A stretch of 64,000 bases of DNA, from positions 1-64,000 of IMG/VR virus record IMGVR_UViG_3300030329_003954. One strand, 5' to 3'. This document shows, in pieces, positions 19,739-29,824 of this stretch. The notes under the pieces are model-generated. The model did no database searches. It saw only the letters and a program-made list of their open reading frames with translations, and was not told the origin of the DNA. The DNA comes from a virus. The translations under genes and the position numbers were made by a program. Position 1 is the stretch's first letter. Every line of letters starts with the position of its first letter.

Positions 19739-22700
19739 ATGTTAAACCCAAGCGACGTATACGTACAAGGAGGCTCTGACAACCTTTTAGCCTGTTGGAC
19801 TGATAAGGTTACTAAGTATGACGCCAGTTCATTCTATAACTTTGAGCAGGACAATCTACCTCTTCATGATTTAGATGAGCGAACGACTCTTCTCTGGGAG
19901 AAGTTTGGCCATCCAACGTCTTCCCTAACTGGTATGTCGTTCGTGGTTTCTGCTGATGCTGTCTCATCCTGCAACCCTTTGTATTTTACCACACTTAGTG
20001 CTTGCATCAACGCTTTACCTGAAGTTATTAACTATCCGATATTAGTTGAAGTCGCTAGCTTTGGTGACCTTGGCACTCTTAATATTTCTAACAAAGCATT
20101 TGGACCTAATGGGTCCTTAGAAATTATCAATCGAAATAGTGCTTTCGCAGGAGCCATGGACCTTTCGGGTAACGTTATGTCAGCAGAGCAGTACGATACT
20201 GCATACACAGACTTCAATCTTGCCTCAGCAGTAGCTCCTACATCGGCAGCAAGCGGCGCTTCCGGCCCAGGGCTGGCTTTCGATATGCAATCTGCTCAGA
20301 TTTTCTCTACAGGTCAATACATTTCTTCTGCTGTTAACCGTTGGACAGATCTTAGATACAACTACAATGCTCCTTATGTTTTCTCCAAGAAAGTTAGAGG
20401 AACACAACTGAATAGATTAACAGGATCTCTAAGTAGCACTATAGCTCCCTGGGTTAGCAGCCTTGGAAGTTATGCTGCCGCTAATTCTTTTAAGTTTGTA
20501 CCTTTTGATAAAAATAGAGCGACAGCAGGCGGAGCAGAATCTAATATCAATGTTTATGATGCCAGCACACTTAATATCATAACTAACACTGATATCAATT
20601 GGGGTGATGGTAGAGACTTCTTCGACTCTGGATCTGATTCAACAGCAAGTAAGGATGTCGCCGCTGCCGCATTTGCATACTTTAATAACCTAGCCTCCAT
20701 TAAGGTTCACGATTGTAACGGTCCTATATTTATTAGGAATTTCAACGTTGATGGTGAGAACTCTAGAACTCGTGGTATCGAGATTAAGAACTCAACAGTA
20801 AACCTGGAGAGGTGTTCAGTTTCTAGATGCACCGAGGCTGGGCTGCACACTGACAACTCAGAGGTTAACTTACTTAGAGGTTTTGTAAGCTACCGTAACT
20901 ACGGATTTGACAATGCCACCAGAACAGGTATCCCATATCGCGGCAAGCGTGAAACTTACCAAGTCATGGGTTCGTACGGCGCTGGTATTCGAGCAGTTAA
21001 CTCTCATGTTAACTTCAAATCGACATATGTTAGAGACCTTGATAAATCGCTTCAAGCAAGTGCATCTCTTGGTTTAGGCGCATACGATGGTTACGTGGGT
21101 GGATTGCCTGCTCCTTCTCTTGAAGCTCTATACTGTTTATCAAGAAATGACATAGGTATTGATGCTGTTGACTCTAACATTACAGGCGGTCGCACTGAAC
21201 TTAATGGTAGTTCTTTAGCCTCCTACAATGATGCTACTCAAATCTTCTCAGAATTAAGCACCGAAGCAGGTATTCGCCTTAACAACAGTGTTCTAAATTA
21301 CAGTGGTAGATTACTTGTAGATGGTAATTATTTTGGATTAGACTCTGTAAACTCTAAAATGTATGTTGATTCGTTCGCAGCTAGATTCAATCAATCAACT
21401 GCATTGAATCTTGTGAACTCAGACTTTGCATACAATAAAGACTTGTATGGTGGTCTTCTCCAATCCGACACCGATCACGTTGAATCCTTCTTGCAATCTC
21501 AAGTTGCTTTTATAGATAACGGTCAAGCTATAGCGTCTGATAACTCTGTCGTCAGACCCTTGTACACAAGCTCGATGCCTTCTACTTATAAGATGGTGTA
21601 TGCCAGTGGTTGTTTTGGCATGGAAAATGATTCCACCAAGATTTTACCCACTGTTCATTTAAAGGGCGGATCTGATGCTGATTTTATCCACACTCACTTA
21701 GAGCAAGTGGTTTCTGGTGGTACAGGCGCTGCTCAATATGGACTTCTCGCTAATGTCGAAGACAACTCAACTATGACCATGCGAGGTTCTAACGATTACG
21801 CTAATATCCTTATAGGTCCTGGTGGAAGGTTTGAAAACTCTAAAGTCGCTGGCATATATGTTAACAACGGATCCACGATTAAAGTCCAAGGACCTACATC
21901 CCTGGTCAGAATGGGTGTTAACATTTTAGCTGAGGACAGTTCGAACATTGAGATGACACCTCACCAGACTAACAAAGGTGCATTACTGGTGTCATCATTC
22001 AATCTTTCGGACTCGAACAACCACACGATGGTTGAACTACACTCGACTAGAGCTTGCCTAGTAGCTAATAAAAACTCAAATATTTTCCTTGAGAATTTAG
22101 GAGATTACTCAGATAAATGGGTCAGCGGAGCTTATGGTAGTTCTATTAATATTGCTCAAGATTATGTGAGTCTCTCTGCCGCAACCTTTGCCAGTGGTGG
22201 ATTCTTACAGTTCTACCCTAATGCTAACACTGACCCTATTGCTGGTGGTCTTGTGGTTAGTGACTTTATCTTACCTACTGGAGATAGTAGATACACTTTT
22301 GTTGACGGTACTAATCCTGCTCCTCGAAAATTTGCACATGATGTGGCTAACGACATCTCAGGTATTTCTACAGGAGGTATGTGTGTTCGAGCCGTTGAAA
22401 ATAGTGTTGTTCATGCTAATAACGTTCACTTCCCCGCTACATGGCATAATACTTCCTCAATGGTTTATGACCTCGTCGGCACGGCTCCATTGCTAGGTCC
22501 TAAATGTTCTAGATTGTTTATCTGGAACATTGCTGATGACTCTCTCTTGAAAGCCTCTTACTTGTCAGTAAACGGTAAGCACCCTAGAGATGCCGGATAT
22601 CATGGCCCCTCGGGTGTATACACCAGTGGCGTTGCAGGGGGGTTTGTAGCTTCTGGAGCACCCCATGCAACACCCGATACCAGCAGTCTTTCAGTTCTTG

Positions 22701-23242
22701 ATTACTATGGGCATGGTCCCGCTAACCCATTTGGTAAGTCTGTTAGTGGCGAAAACTTTGGAGCGTTTAGACTATACTTCTCTGTAGATCCTGTAACTAA
22801 CTTTATGGTTGCGACTGAGCAGGAAGGGCTTAGTCATAATTCTCTAGCAGGCTGGGCTAGGCAAATATTCGCTCAAGGATATAACTTCTCAGGAAACCTT
22901 GTTGCTTCAGGTGACGCTGATTCTACATACTTCTCAGCGGTAGAGAATAATTTAGGTATTTTACAGCGACAAAATGTTTCTACTAGAGTAGTTGAGCCCT
23001 CAGGCTTCTACTACGCATCAGCGATGTTGACAACCCCAAATAATGTAAAAGCGGTTCTCGATGACTCTGCTCTCAATAGCTTTGCTAACGCAAAGCATAA
23101 TACGGTTGGTAAGTCTGGGTTGGGCAAAGTCGTGCAGGGCTATTATGCAGCTAGTGGATTCGGTGGAGACTCTTACAATGATTATGCTTATGGTAAGGGT
23201 ATCGCATCCATAAATAACTTTGATCTTAAGAAGGATAACTAA
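19739..23242 (+). CDS. large parallel beta-helix tail-fibre/spike protein
   Basis: 1167 residues. Residues about 20-60 contain FYNFEQDNLPLHDLDER, a motif related to the start of the next gene and probably a virion-attachment segment. From about 320 to 850 there are repeated short strands with Asn/Ser turns (GIEIKNSTVNLERCSVSRC, AGLHTDNSEVNLLRG, GIRAVNSHVNFKSTYV), the ladder pattern of a right-handed parallel beta-helix as in pectate-lyase-like spikes. No catalytic acid pair was identified. It overlaps the next gene by one base. Likely a receptor-binding fibre; the ligand is unknown. Confidence 0.65.
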   Translation: MLNPSDVYVQGGSDNLLACWTDKVTKYDASSFYNFEQDNLPLHDLDERTTLLWEKFGHPTSSLTGMSFVVSADAVSSCNPLYFTTLSACINALPEVINYPILVEVASFGDLGTLNISNKAFGPNGSLEIINRNSAFAGAMDLSGNVMSAEQYDTAYTDFNLASAVAPTSAASGASGPGLAFDMQSAQIFSTGQYISSAVNRWTDLRYNYNAPYVFSKKVRGTQLNRLTGSLSSTIAPWVSSLGSYAAANSFKFVPFDKNRATAGGAESNINVYDASTLNIITNTDINWGDGRDFFDSGSDSTASKDVAAAAFAYFNNLASIKVHDCNGPIFIRNFNVDGENSRTRGIEIKNSTVNLERCSVSRCTEAGLHTDNSEVNLLRGFVSYRNYGFDNATRTGIPYRGKRETYQVMGSYGAGIRAVNSHVNFKSTYVRDLDKSLQASASLGLGAYDGYVGGLPAPSLEALYCLSRNDIGIDAVDSNITGGRTELNGSSLASYNDATQIFSELSTEAGIRLNNSVLNYSGRLLVDGNYFGLDSVNSKMYVDSFAARFNQSTALNLVNSDFAYNKDLYGGLLQSDTDHVESFLQSQVAFIDNGQAIASDNSVVRPLYTSSMPSTYKMVYASGCFGMENDSTKILPTVHLKGGSDADFIHTHLEQVVSGGTGAAQYGLLANVEDNSTMTMRGSNDYANILIGPGGRFENSKVAGIYVNNGSTIKVQGPTSLVRMGVNILAEDSSNIEMTPHQTNKGALLVSSFNLSDSNNHTMVELHSTRACLVANKNSNIFLENLGDYSDKWVSGAYGSSINIAQDYVSLSAATFASGGFLQFYPNANTDPIAGGLVVSDFILPTGDSRYTFVDGTNPAPRKFAHDVANDISGISTGGMCVRAVENSVVHANNVHFPATWHNTSSMVYDLVGTAPLLGPKCSRLFIWNIADDSLLKASYLSVNGKHPRDAGYHGPSGVYTSGVAGGFVASGAPHATPDTSSLSVLDYYGHGPANPFGKSVSGENFGAFRLYFSVDPVTNFMVATEQEGLSHNSLAGWARQIFAQGYNFSGNLVASGDADSTYFSAVENNLGILQRQNVSTRVVEPSGFYYASAMLTTPNNVKAVLDDSALNSFANAKHNTVGKSGLGKVVQGYYAASGFGGDSYNDYAYGKGIASINNFDLKKDN

Positions 23243-25905
23243 TGGCTAACGAAATTAGATATTACCAAACACCTTTCACTTTTATCAGCCCTGTTAGGCA
23301 TTTCAAGGCTAACGACCCTTACTACTATGAGGTTGATAACATTCCAGTCAAACAATTAGAGGAATCTCAAAACTTCCTCAAGGACCAAGTTGACGGTATC
23401 ATTGCTCGTCAGAACAATAAGCAGGAAATAGAAATCGATAGAAGTGGCTTTTCTGAATTAAAGCCTTTTGCTACTGGCAATGATAGGAAGGTGAAAGTTA
23501 AGCCCGGTAAATTCTCAGCTAGAATTAACAATGCTTTTGCCCTGACTCCACTCCAGGTAATTCAACAAATTGGAGGCTTTAGTAACACGAGAAACGCTGA
23601 TGGCACAATTTCAGATTTGAATACTTACCAAGTTCAAACAAACATAGGCACCGCCGCCGCCGCTGTTCTTGAAGAATTCCAAAAGGGTCTTCTAGGTAAT
23701 GCTTTGAATATGAACGGTCTCGCAGAGAGAGCTTTTGTTTTTCCCTTCTTTACTGAATCAGGCTTTCATTTAGCTCAGGGGATAGCTGTGTCTGGCACCG
23801 ACTCTCCTGGATATTCTCAATTTGATGGTGACTTTGATGCTGATGAAAGACCACTATATCCTAACTTTATTGGTGCTATCTTAAAGCACAGCACTCCTGA
23901 GACCACTAGAAATTTAACTCTCATAAAAAACGTTTTTGACGGAGATGAGAACACCGATCCTCAGGGAACTGAGCAAGGCCGTTTGGAGTCCGAGTTTATA
24001 AAGAGATGGAGAGGCGCGATTAGGACATCGATTGTGGATGTTCCTGAACAGCTTGAAATTACTGTTCCCGACTTTGATGAAAACGATTTCTTTTTCTTGG
24101 ATTCAGCAGGCACTAAACAAACTCTTGCTGCTAATCAAAGAATAGATCTTCTCTTTATTTACTCGAAGGGAGTTGATGAGGAATCAACCACAATTCCTAA
24201 GTTTGATAGTAATGGTAATCCCACAAACTTAACTACGGCAACCTTAGGTATTTTAAAAGGGGCTGGTATTGGTGTCTCTAGGCAAACATCCGTCAATTCT
24301 AATAATACCGATGATCGAGTAAACCTCCAAACCCTTGATGGTGTCCCAATTATGTTGGCTCATCCTGGCGATGAAAATGGAACTAATAATGGCTTTGCAA
24401 CTTCGGCGGGTATAATTAGAGGTTCGTTCCCGTCTCCTGATGATTTGATGAACTTAGCCCCCGCGCTATCTGAACAGTTGGAGACTGCTGCGTTTCAATT
24501 GATTGGACAGTCTATTCTTCCAATCGCTTACATTAGAGTTCAAGCTGATTCTGGACCTATTGCTGATCTAATTACCGAAGAGGATATTATTGATATTCGT
24601 CCATTCTTTAGGACGACTGAATTAGCCTATAACGAGCGTGCGGGCATCGCCGCTGCAATGCCTCAAGCTTCAATAGCTAATCCCGTTGTCACCGAAGCGG
24701 GTTTAGAGCGAGTTAGGAAAGAAGTTTATACGGATTTAGACGATAGACTGGGAGCTATTGAGGGATCTATTGTTACCGTCTCAACTAATGTAGGGAACAT
24801 TCAAGGTCCTGGAAATTCTGGTGCTAGAACAATCGCGGCTGGTAATGTTTTAGGTGGTTATTGGGGTCCTGAGGGCGCTCTTATTAAACAAGCTAAACGA
24901 GATGCGGCAGGCGGATTAAGAGAAGCTCAGATGAACCAACTAGTAGATTTAGTGGAATCCGAGTTTGGTTATCCTGAAGGATCTATTCCTTTCCGCCCAA
25001 ATTGGGATAAGGCGAAATGGTATTCTAACGGTCAATTCACTGGAGATCAGATATGCGATCACATTAATGTTGGCAATGCAACGATCACTGAGTTCGCTGG
25101 ACCTGATAACGATGTTAAGTATTTACCTCCCTGGCAAAGCGCCACGGGTAATCAACAATCCACAGTTGATGCACTCAGAACTCAATTTGGATTTGATCCA
25201 TACGCCATCTACTCATGGGGGATCGGACGCCCTGGACTACTTCCAGAACCGACCTTCAGCCCTGGTGGTCGCCGGGGTATACAAAGAGGTCTTGTAGGTA
25301 TACCTTTTGGCCAGATAAAAAACATAAACGCTAGAAATATTCAAGTTAATTTTGTCACTAAAAGAATAAAATTAAATTTAGATGCCACTCCTTGGGTAAA
25401 AGATTATCACGTAAAAGTAAATCTTCTACATTGTAATCCCCTTGGACAAGGCGAAAAAACAGATTTAAGGCAAACTTCCAATGTTTGGGTTCAAAAATTT
25501 AAAGATCACTTTGTAATTTGTGTGGCTTGGGCTGGTGGCGATTTACCTCTCACTAACGCGGAAGATCACTGTCCTTGGAAAAACAGAAATCTTCCCAGGA
25601 AGTTCGCAGGATTTGTCATGCCACAAATGCCAATTATAAGCAATGGCACGTTCAGTCAGGGTGGGTCCTCTAAAATTAAACAATCCTTGAATCTTAGTCA
25701 AAGTGAAGCAGATCGATATTTCAATGTAAGATTGGGTGAGAATAGCCATACCTCTGAGCCCAACTTCTTTAACACACTTGTACCAGTTCTTTACCCATCT
25801 GTGCAATGGGAGGTAATCGGAGTGGCTGATGATTACCTTACAAACTCCCTAGGCCCGGGAAGAACTAAAATGAGAGAAAAAGACCCAACTGTTATTTGCA
25901 GCTAA
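23242..25905 (+). CDS. tail/baseplate structural protein sharing an N-terminal attachment motif with its upstream neighbour
   Basis: 887 residues. Its N-terminus has PYYYEVDNIPVKQLEESQNF, resembling FYNFEQDNLPLHDLDER in the gene just upstream, which suggests both dock on the same baseplate site. Residues about 20-480 are mixed alpha/beta, with TEEDIIDIRPFFRTTELAYNE near 450. From about 490 a coiled-coil stretch is likely (AGLERVRKEVYTDLDDRL). The C-terminal part has tryptophans and an HCPWKN segment of unclear role. I know no family name. Position and composition support a baseplate or short-fibre protein. Confidence 0.6.
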   Translation: MANEIRYYQTPFTFISPVRHFKANDPYYYEVDNIPVKQLEESQNFLKDQVDGIIARQNNKQEIEIDRSGFSELKPFATGNDRKVKVKPGKFSARINNAFALTPLQVIQQIGGFSNTRNADGTISDLNTYQVQTNIGTAAAAVLEEFQKGLLGNALNMNGLAERAFVFPFFTESGFHLAQGIAVSGTDSPGYSQFDGDFDADERPLYPNFIGAILKHSTPETTRNLTLIKNVFDGDENTDPQGTEQGRLESEFIKRWRGAIRTSIVDVPEQLEITVPDFDENDFFFLDSAGTKQTLAANQRIDLLFIYSKGVDEESTTIPKFDSNGNPTNLTTATLGILKGAGIGVSRQTSVNSNNTDDRVNLQTLDGVPIMLAHPGDENGTNNGFATSAGIIRGSFPSPDDLMNLAPALSEQLETAAFQLIGQSILPIAYIRVQADSGPIADLITEEDIIDIRPFFRTTELAYNERAGIAAAMPQASIANPVVTEAGLERVRKEVYTDLDDRLGAIEGSIVTVSTNVGNIQGPGNSGARTIAAGNVLGGYWGPEGALIKQAKRDAAGGLREAQMNQLVDLVESEFGYPEGSIPFRPNWDKAKWYSNGQFTGDQICDHINVGNATITEFAGPDNDVKYLPPWQSATGNQQSTVDALRTQFGFDPYAIYSWGIGRPGLLPEPTFSPGGRRGIQRGLVGIPFGQIKNINARNIQVNFVTKRIKLNLDATPWVKDYHVKVNLLHCNPLGQGEKTDLRQTSNVWVQKFKDHFVICVAWAGGDLPLTNAEDHCPWKNRNLPRKFAGFVMPQMPIISNGTFSQGGSSKIKQSLNLSQSEADRYFNVRLGENSHTSEPNFFNTLVPVLYPSVQWEVIGVADDYLTNSLGPGRTKMREKDPTVICS

Positions 25906-25913
25906 TTTAAATC

Positions 25914-28900
25914 ATGACTGACCCCGAGAATCCTTTAATCTTCCCTTGTGGTAGAGGGGTCAGACCCGGTACTCAAGGCCCTGGATTTGGCGGTCAAGAG
26001 CCAACTACAACACCTCCGGTGTTAGTGCCTAAACCTCCAATAGAGCCTATACCACCTTACATCCCTCCTGACATACCGCCTCAAGAACCGGCAGTAAAGT
26101 GTGTTAAGATTAGTCCTGGACAAGGCGCTCCAAGCCCTGATCCGGGATTTACGTTTACCAATCCCCCCTACAGGCAATGTATGCCTTGTGATGGTTTGCC
26201 GAATACCATAACGGACCCTAGAACGGGTCTTCGTATTGGCGATCCAAATAATCCATCGCCGGGAGATGCAGGATGTATATATGTAAGTCTGAATGACTGT
26301 AGGCCAAATTGTTTAAATCCTCAAGAGAGAGTTCGTGAGCCGGGGGACGTTGTCCCACCAGGCGGTGGCGGCGGCGGCGGGCAAACGGGCCGCCCCGGTG
26401 ATGTCGTACCTCCATCTCGCGGCCCTCTTAAGCCAATAACTTCCAATCCTGGGGGCACACGATTCCCCGGTCTTCCTCCTTTCCCCCCTGCTCCTCCACC
26501 ACCGCAAGGCCCTACGACTGGTGGTATTATATATTACAGATGCGAGGTTGTGGCTCTGGGTGTTTGTCCTGGGGAAGAAGGATTACCTCTGAATGAGGCT
26601 ACTATCACATCGGTGTTTACCGAGTGTCGAACGTGTAGTCCAAATATTGTAAATGCTAATGGGTCAGTTGAGCCTGATCCTACTTGCAATTTTTCTAGTT
26701 TAGCCTTGTGTGAAGCTAACTGTATCTCACCCACGTTTACAAACCTCCCATGCCCACCGGAAGTGTCCACTCAGGAGCCAGACCCAACTTTAGGGACCAC
26801 TACAACGTCTGAGCCTGGAGGTTCAACGACTGATCCTGCAAGAGGCCAAGGTGTTTCAATCTCTCAACCAACTCCTCCAGCTTTAGGGACCACTACAACG
26901 TCTGAACCCACAACACCTCTTGGAGATCCTATTGTTATTGTGCCATTTTCCACAGCAAATGAGCCTAGTGTGATTGCTCCTGGGCTACCACAGACTGTCC
27001 AACCTCAATCGCCATCAGTAAGTACAAACACTACCAATCAAGCTAATCAAATAATCAGTAACCAGCAAGCTGTCAACGGCAACCTCATAACTGTAAATGA
27101 GATGGTTGAAGAAGAAAACTACGTAGACATTGAAAAAGGTATATCGGAACCCTTTCTATTTGATCCTAATTTAAATTTCTTTAAAACTGAGCCAACCCAG
27201 GAAACCATTATTGTATCCAACAACCTAAATTTAAATGTATTCAAATCTGAAGTGACCGAAGAGGTTGCTAATTTACTTCAATCCAAAAATTCTACTGGTC
27301 CTTGGGATGAGATAACTCTTCAAAATTTATCGGACGATAAGTTGCTAATCAGCTTGAACCCTCTTCTATCAAATACTTTTCAATATTTAAGGTACCCTGG
27401 TGGTCAACCAATCGGTGTTTCTACGTTATTGAATGTCGTAAGAAAACATTTACTTGAGGGCACCATTGATGAATTCGATCCTAATTACTACTTACAAGCT
27501 GCTGAGGGGCAACTAAATCAAAAGTTTGATGTGTTGGAAAGACCGAAGGACAAAGAGCTAGCCGACCGTCTAGCCATTAAATTTCTAACTAACGCTGCTA
27601 ACACCTACGAGAATAGTAAAAATTCCTCGTGGAGAAACTTTCAAATCAATAGAGTTAGACCCCTTAATGAAGACGTTAAATTACAGGTGGCTGTTACAAC
27701 TTTAGACGGCACAGTAAAAGATTTAAATATACCTAATGATGGTTTTGAAGTTAGCACACTTAGTGCGGTGGGTCAGGTAACTATCCCAGCTTTGGGTGCT
27801 CCAAACAAACTAAACATTGGAGATGGTGGCGGTTATTACATTGATGCTTTAAAGTCTGGTAATGAGGCAGACGCTGTGTACACAGGTAATATTATACCTG
27901 ATTCATATTATGCCCCTCCGTCAGTTAGATTGAAAGTTCTAGAGATGCTGGATATAGATCCAGCCATCACTATTACGGCATCATCAATTCCAAATCAACA
28001 TGAATTTATCGCGGGAGATCTCGGTGCCTCTGCCACAAAGCCTCTGTATTTCATTCTTGACCTAAGTTCTGTTAATGGAAATTATGCTAGCAATTCGTTG
28101 GTTGAGAATTATAGCGGAACTTACACACTGCTCACCGCTTCCGCAGACATTCAAAGACACGTAAACAATAACGCTTTGAATACCCCTATGCTTTCTATTG
28201 ATTACAGAGATCCAATATACAGATACATTCTTGATACTTCTGGATTTACGGCATCACTCAACGACTTCAACCTTAATGGATTTAAAGACAAAGGGTTCTC
28301 TTCGATAGGATCGCGTTTTGTTAAAAATATACCTTTTGGATTTGTAGTAACTCCAGTTGCTGGTGGTAAATATAATCCATTTAACGGAAATTCAAATCTG
28401 AAAACTCACGGTGAGACTCATGTAAGATCTCTCTCTGTACTACCTGCAACAGATGCTTTCATTGACGGAGGTAATCCGCCCATGTTCAGATCTTATAGTT
28501 TAAATGTTGTAAGCGGAGTAAATAGTGTCGGTAATGGTGAAGAGGAGAGTGATCAAAATATTGGGTATCAATATTTGGAAGAAGATTTCACACAAACCTT
28601 CTATTCCGCCAGTTCCGACGAATATGGCACTAGCTCCACGCCTGTATCCGCTCAAGGCACGGCTTACATGCTTAGAGAGGTTATTGATTATTTGTCGTCA
28701 ACCTATAGCACCACAACGCTAACTTGGTATGACGTTTTCAGTAGGATGCCCATTAATAAGATGGGTCAAGTTTTCTACGACAGTGATAAAGATTTAATAC
28801 TTAAAATTGCAAATGGCCTAAGGGGCGGCATCAAAATAGAAAATATCGAGGCGGGATTTAATACCTCGTCTAGGATTATTGCGGAAGACTCTAAAACTAT

Positions 28901-28946
28901 CGTATCCTCGGAGGATAGGAAGAACGTTAGTAAGATTAGAGTATAA
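25914..28946 (+). CDS. Pro-rich, Cys-repeat virion protein of unknown function
   Basis: 1010 residues. Residues 1-70 and 120-210 are extremely Pro/Gly-rich (PPYIPPDIPPQEP; a run of seven glycines between two PGDVVPP repeats). Two Cys-rich units, CIYVSLNDCRPNC at about 122 and CNFSSLALCEANC at about 260, share the pattern C-aromatic-x-S-L-x-x-C-x-x-x-C. Residues about 290-340 hold a duplicated LGTTTTSEP encoded by an exact 25-base direct repeat. From about 400 the sequence becomes normal globular protein. It closes the tail block. Probably an extended surface protein stabilised by disulphides; no family identified. Confidence 0.6.
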   Translation: MTDPENPLIFPCGRGVRPGTQGPGFGGQEPTTTPPVLVPKPPIEPIPPYIPPDIPPQEPAVKCVKISPGQGAPSPDPGFTFTNPPYRQCMPCDGLPNTITDPRTGLRIGDPNNPSPGDAGCIYVSLNDCRPNCLNPQERVREPGDVVPPGGGGGGGQTGRPGDVVPPSRGPLKPITSNPGGTRFPGLPPFPPAPPPPQGPTTGGIIYYRCEVVALGVCPGEEGLPLNEATITSVFTECRTCSPNIVNANGSVEPDPTCNFSSLALCEANCISPTFTNLPCPPEVSTQEPDPTLGTTTTSEPGGSTTDPARGQGVSISQPTPPALGTTTTSEPTTPLGDPIVIVPFSTANEPSVIAPGLPQTVQPQSPSVSTNTTNQANQIISNQQAVNGNLITVNEMVEEENYVDIEKGISEPFLFDPNLNFFKTEPTQETIIVSNNLNLNVFKSEVTEEVANLLQSKNSTGPWDEITLQNLSDDKLLISLNPLLSNTFQYLRYPGGQPIGVSTLLNVVRKHLLEGTIDEFDPNYYLQAAEGQLNQKFDVLERPKDKELADRLAIKFLTNAANTYENSKNSSWRNFQINRVRPLNEDVKLQVAVTTLDGTVKDLNIPNDGFEVSTLSAVGQVTIPALGAPNKLNIGDGGGYYIDALKSGNEADAVYTGNIIPDSYYAPPSVRLKVLEMLDIDPAITITASSIPNQHEFIAGDLGASATKPLYFILDLSSVNGNYASNSLVENYSGTYTLLTASADIQRHVNNNALNTPMLSIDYRDPIYRYILDTSGFTASLNDFNLNGFKDKGFSSIGSRFVKNIPFGFVVTPVAGGKYNPFNGNSNLKTHGETHVRSLSVLPATDAFIDGGNPPMFRSYSLNVVSGVNSVGNGEEESDQNIGYQYLEEDFTQTFYSASSDEYGTSSTPVSAQGTAYMLREVIDYLSSTYSTTTLTWYDVFSRMPINKMGQVFYDSDKDLILKIANGLRGGIKIENIEAGFNTSSRIIAEDSKTIVSSEDRKNVSKIRV
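26788..26905 (+). repeat. pair of 25-base direct repeats inside a coding region
   Basis: The same 25 bases, starting ctttagggaccactac, occur at 26788-26812 and 26881-26905, 93 bases apart, and both copies encode LGTTTTSEP in the same frame. The spacing is a multiple of three, so recombination between them would delete 31 codons without breaking the frame. Confidence 0.85.
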
Positions 28947-28999
28947 TTTTATAAAATTTATTCAGAGAAATTGAGTACATAGTAATACAGGAGTATATT

Positions 29000-29365
29000 A
29001 TGCGTTACATTAATGTTGAAGATGACTACGTCGGTAAGATTCTTGCCGCCAACCAACTCGTTGAATCGAAAGAGGTGAACGAGGCTCAAGAAGTTGAGAC
29101 CGTTGAAGAGGCTTGTGAAGAAGGCCATGTTTGCCCGCTGTGTGAGTCGGAGTTAGATGCCCCGATCTCGGAAGAGGCGATGCAAGAGTGTGTGGACTTC
29201 ATCCTTGGCACCATCAACGAAGCCCTTGAGCAAGATGGTGAGTTCCTTGAGGAAGACGAGGACCTCGATGAAGCCGAAGATAACGACGACGAGGACGAGG
29301 ACGACGACAAGAAGAAGAACGGCAAGAAGAAGGACGACGACGAAGATGACGACGACGAAGAGTGA
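29000..29365 (+). CDS. small highly acidic prohead-core-like protein
   Basis: 121 residues. A GGAG lies 10-13 bases before the ATG. The middle has CPLCESEL with a single CxxC, and the last 35 residues are almost only Asp, Glu and Lys. It is the first gene of the head block, in the place where T4 has the small core proteins gp67/gp68 just ahead of protease gp21. An acidic prohead core component, cleaved or expelled on maturation, is a reasonable inference, but I see no diagnostic gp67 motif. Codons are C/G-ending (gac, gag), unlike the A/T-rich tail genes, as in other abundant proteins here. Confidence 0.65.
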   Translation: MRYINVEDDYVGKILAANQLVESKEVNEAQEVETVEEACEEGHVCPLCESELDAPISEEAMQECVDFILGTINEALEQDGEFLEEDEDLDEAEDNDDEDEDDDKKKNGKKKDDDEDDDDEE

Positions 29366-29374
29366 GGTTAAAAG

Positions 29375-29824
29375 ATGAGTGCTAGCACTAAAGATCTTTT
29401 AGCCCTCTCCGAAGGCATCCTAGCTCAAACTCCTCCCGTGAAGGAGGCGTCTGTCCCCACTGTGGAAAGTCCAGTCATGGCGAGTCCTATGGTGGGGAGA
29501 CCTGTCGAGGATGGTGGTATAGAGTCTGTCGTTGTACCCAACTCTTATGTTGATCAGATTGTTGGTTTCAGTAACGCTTTAAACGAAAGCTCTGACCCCG
29601 AAAAGAAACAAGAAATGATGCCTGTGTTTGAGCCTATCTCAGAGGCAGGCATACTGAAAGAGAGGCTTGAAACTTTAGTAGAGCATCTTAAGCAATTGTT
29701 GAAAGAAGCGAGAGATGTCATGGAAGAGATGACAACCACTGGCATGATTGGCGTTAACCTAGTTGCTAATAAGAAAAAGAAATATGGATCTCGTAAACGT
29801 AATAAAAGAAACAAGAGCAAGTAA
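29375..29824 (+). CDS. hypothetical prohead-core-region protein
   Basis: 149 residues. The N-terminal half is Pro/Val/Ser-rich and probably disordered. Residues about 90-125 form a likely amphipathic helix (ILKERLETLVEHLKQLLKEA). The last 18 residues are almost all Lys, Arg, Asn and Ser, a nucleic-acid-binding-like tail. It lies between the acidic core-like gene and the prohead protease and overlaps the following basic gene by 41 bases. A head-core or internal protein is inferred from position. Confidence 0.6.
   Translation: MSASTKDLLALSEGILAQTPPVKEASVPTVESPVMASPMVGRPVEDGGIESVVVPNSYVDQIVGFSNALNESSDPEKKQEMMPVFEPISEAGILKERLETLVEHLKQLLKEARDVMEEMTTTGMIGVNLVANKKKKYGSRKRNKRNKSK

Noticed and set aside
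26338-26410. GC-rich run as possible origin or regulatory site
   Set aside because: It lies within a coding frame for a glycine run between two PGDVVPP repeats, so protein coding explains it.
28945-28958. 14-base perfect palindrome aattttataaaatt
   Set aside because: All A/T and without a following T tract; it may be part of a promoter but is not a terminator or an operator I can support.
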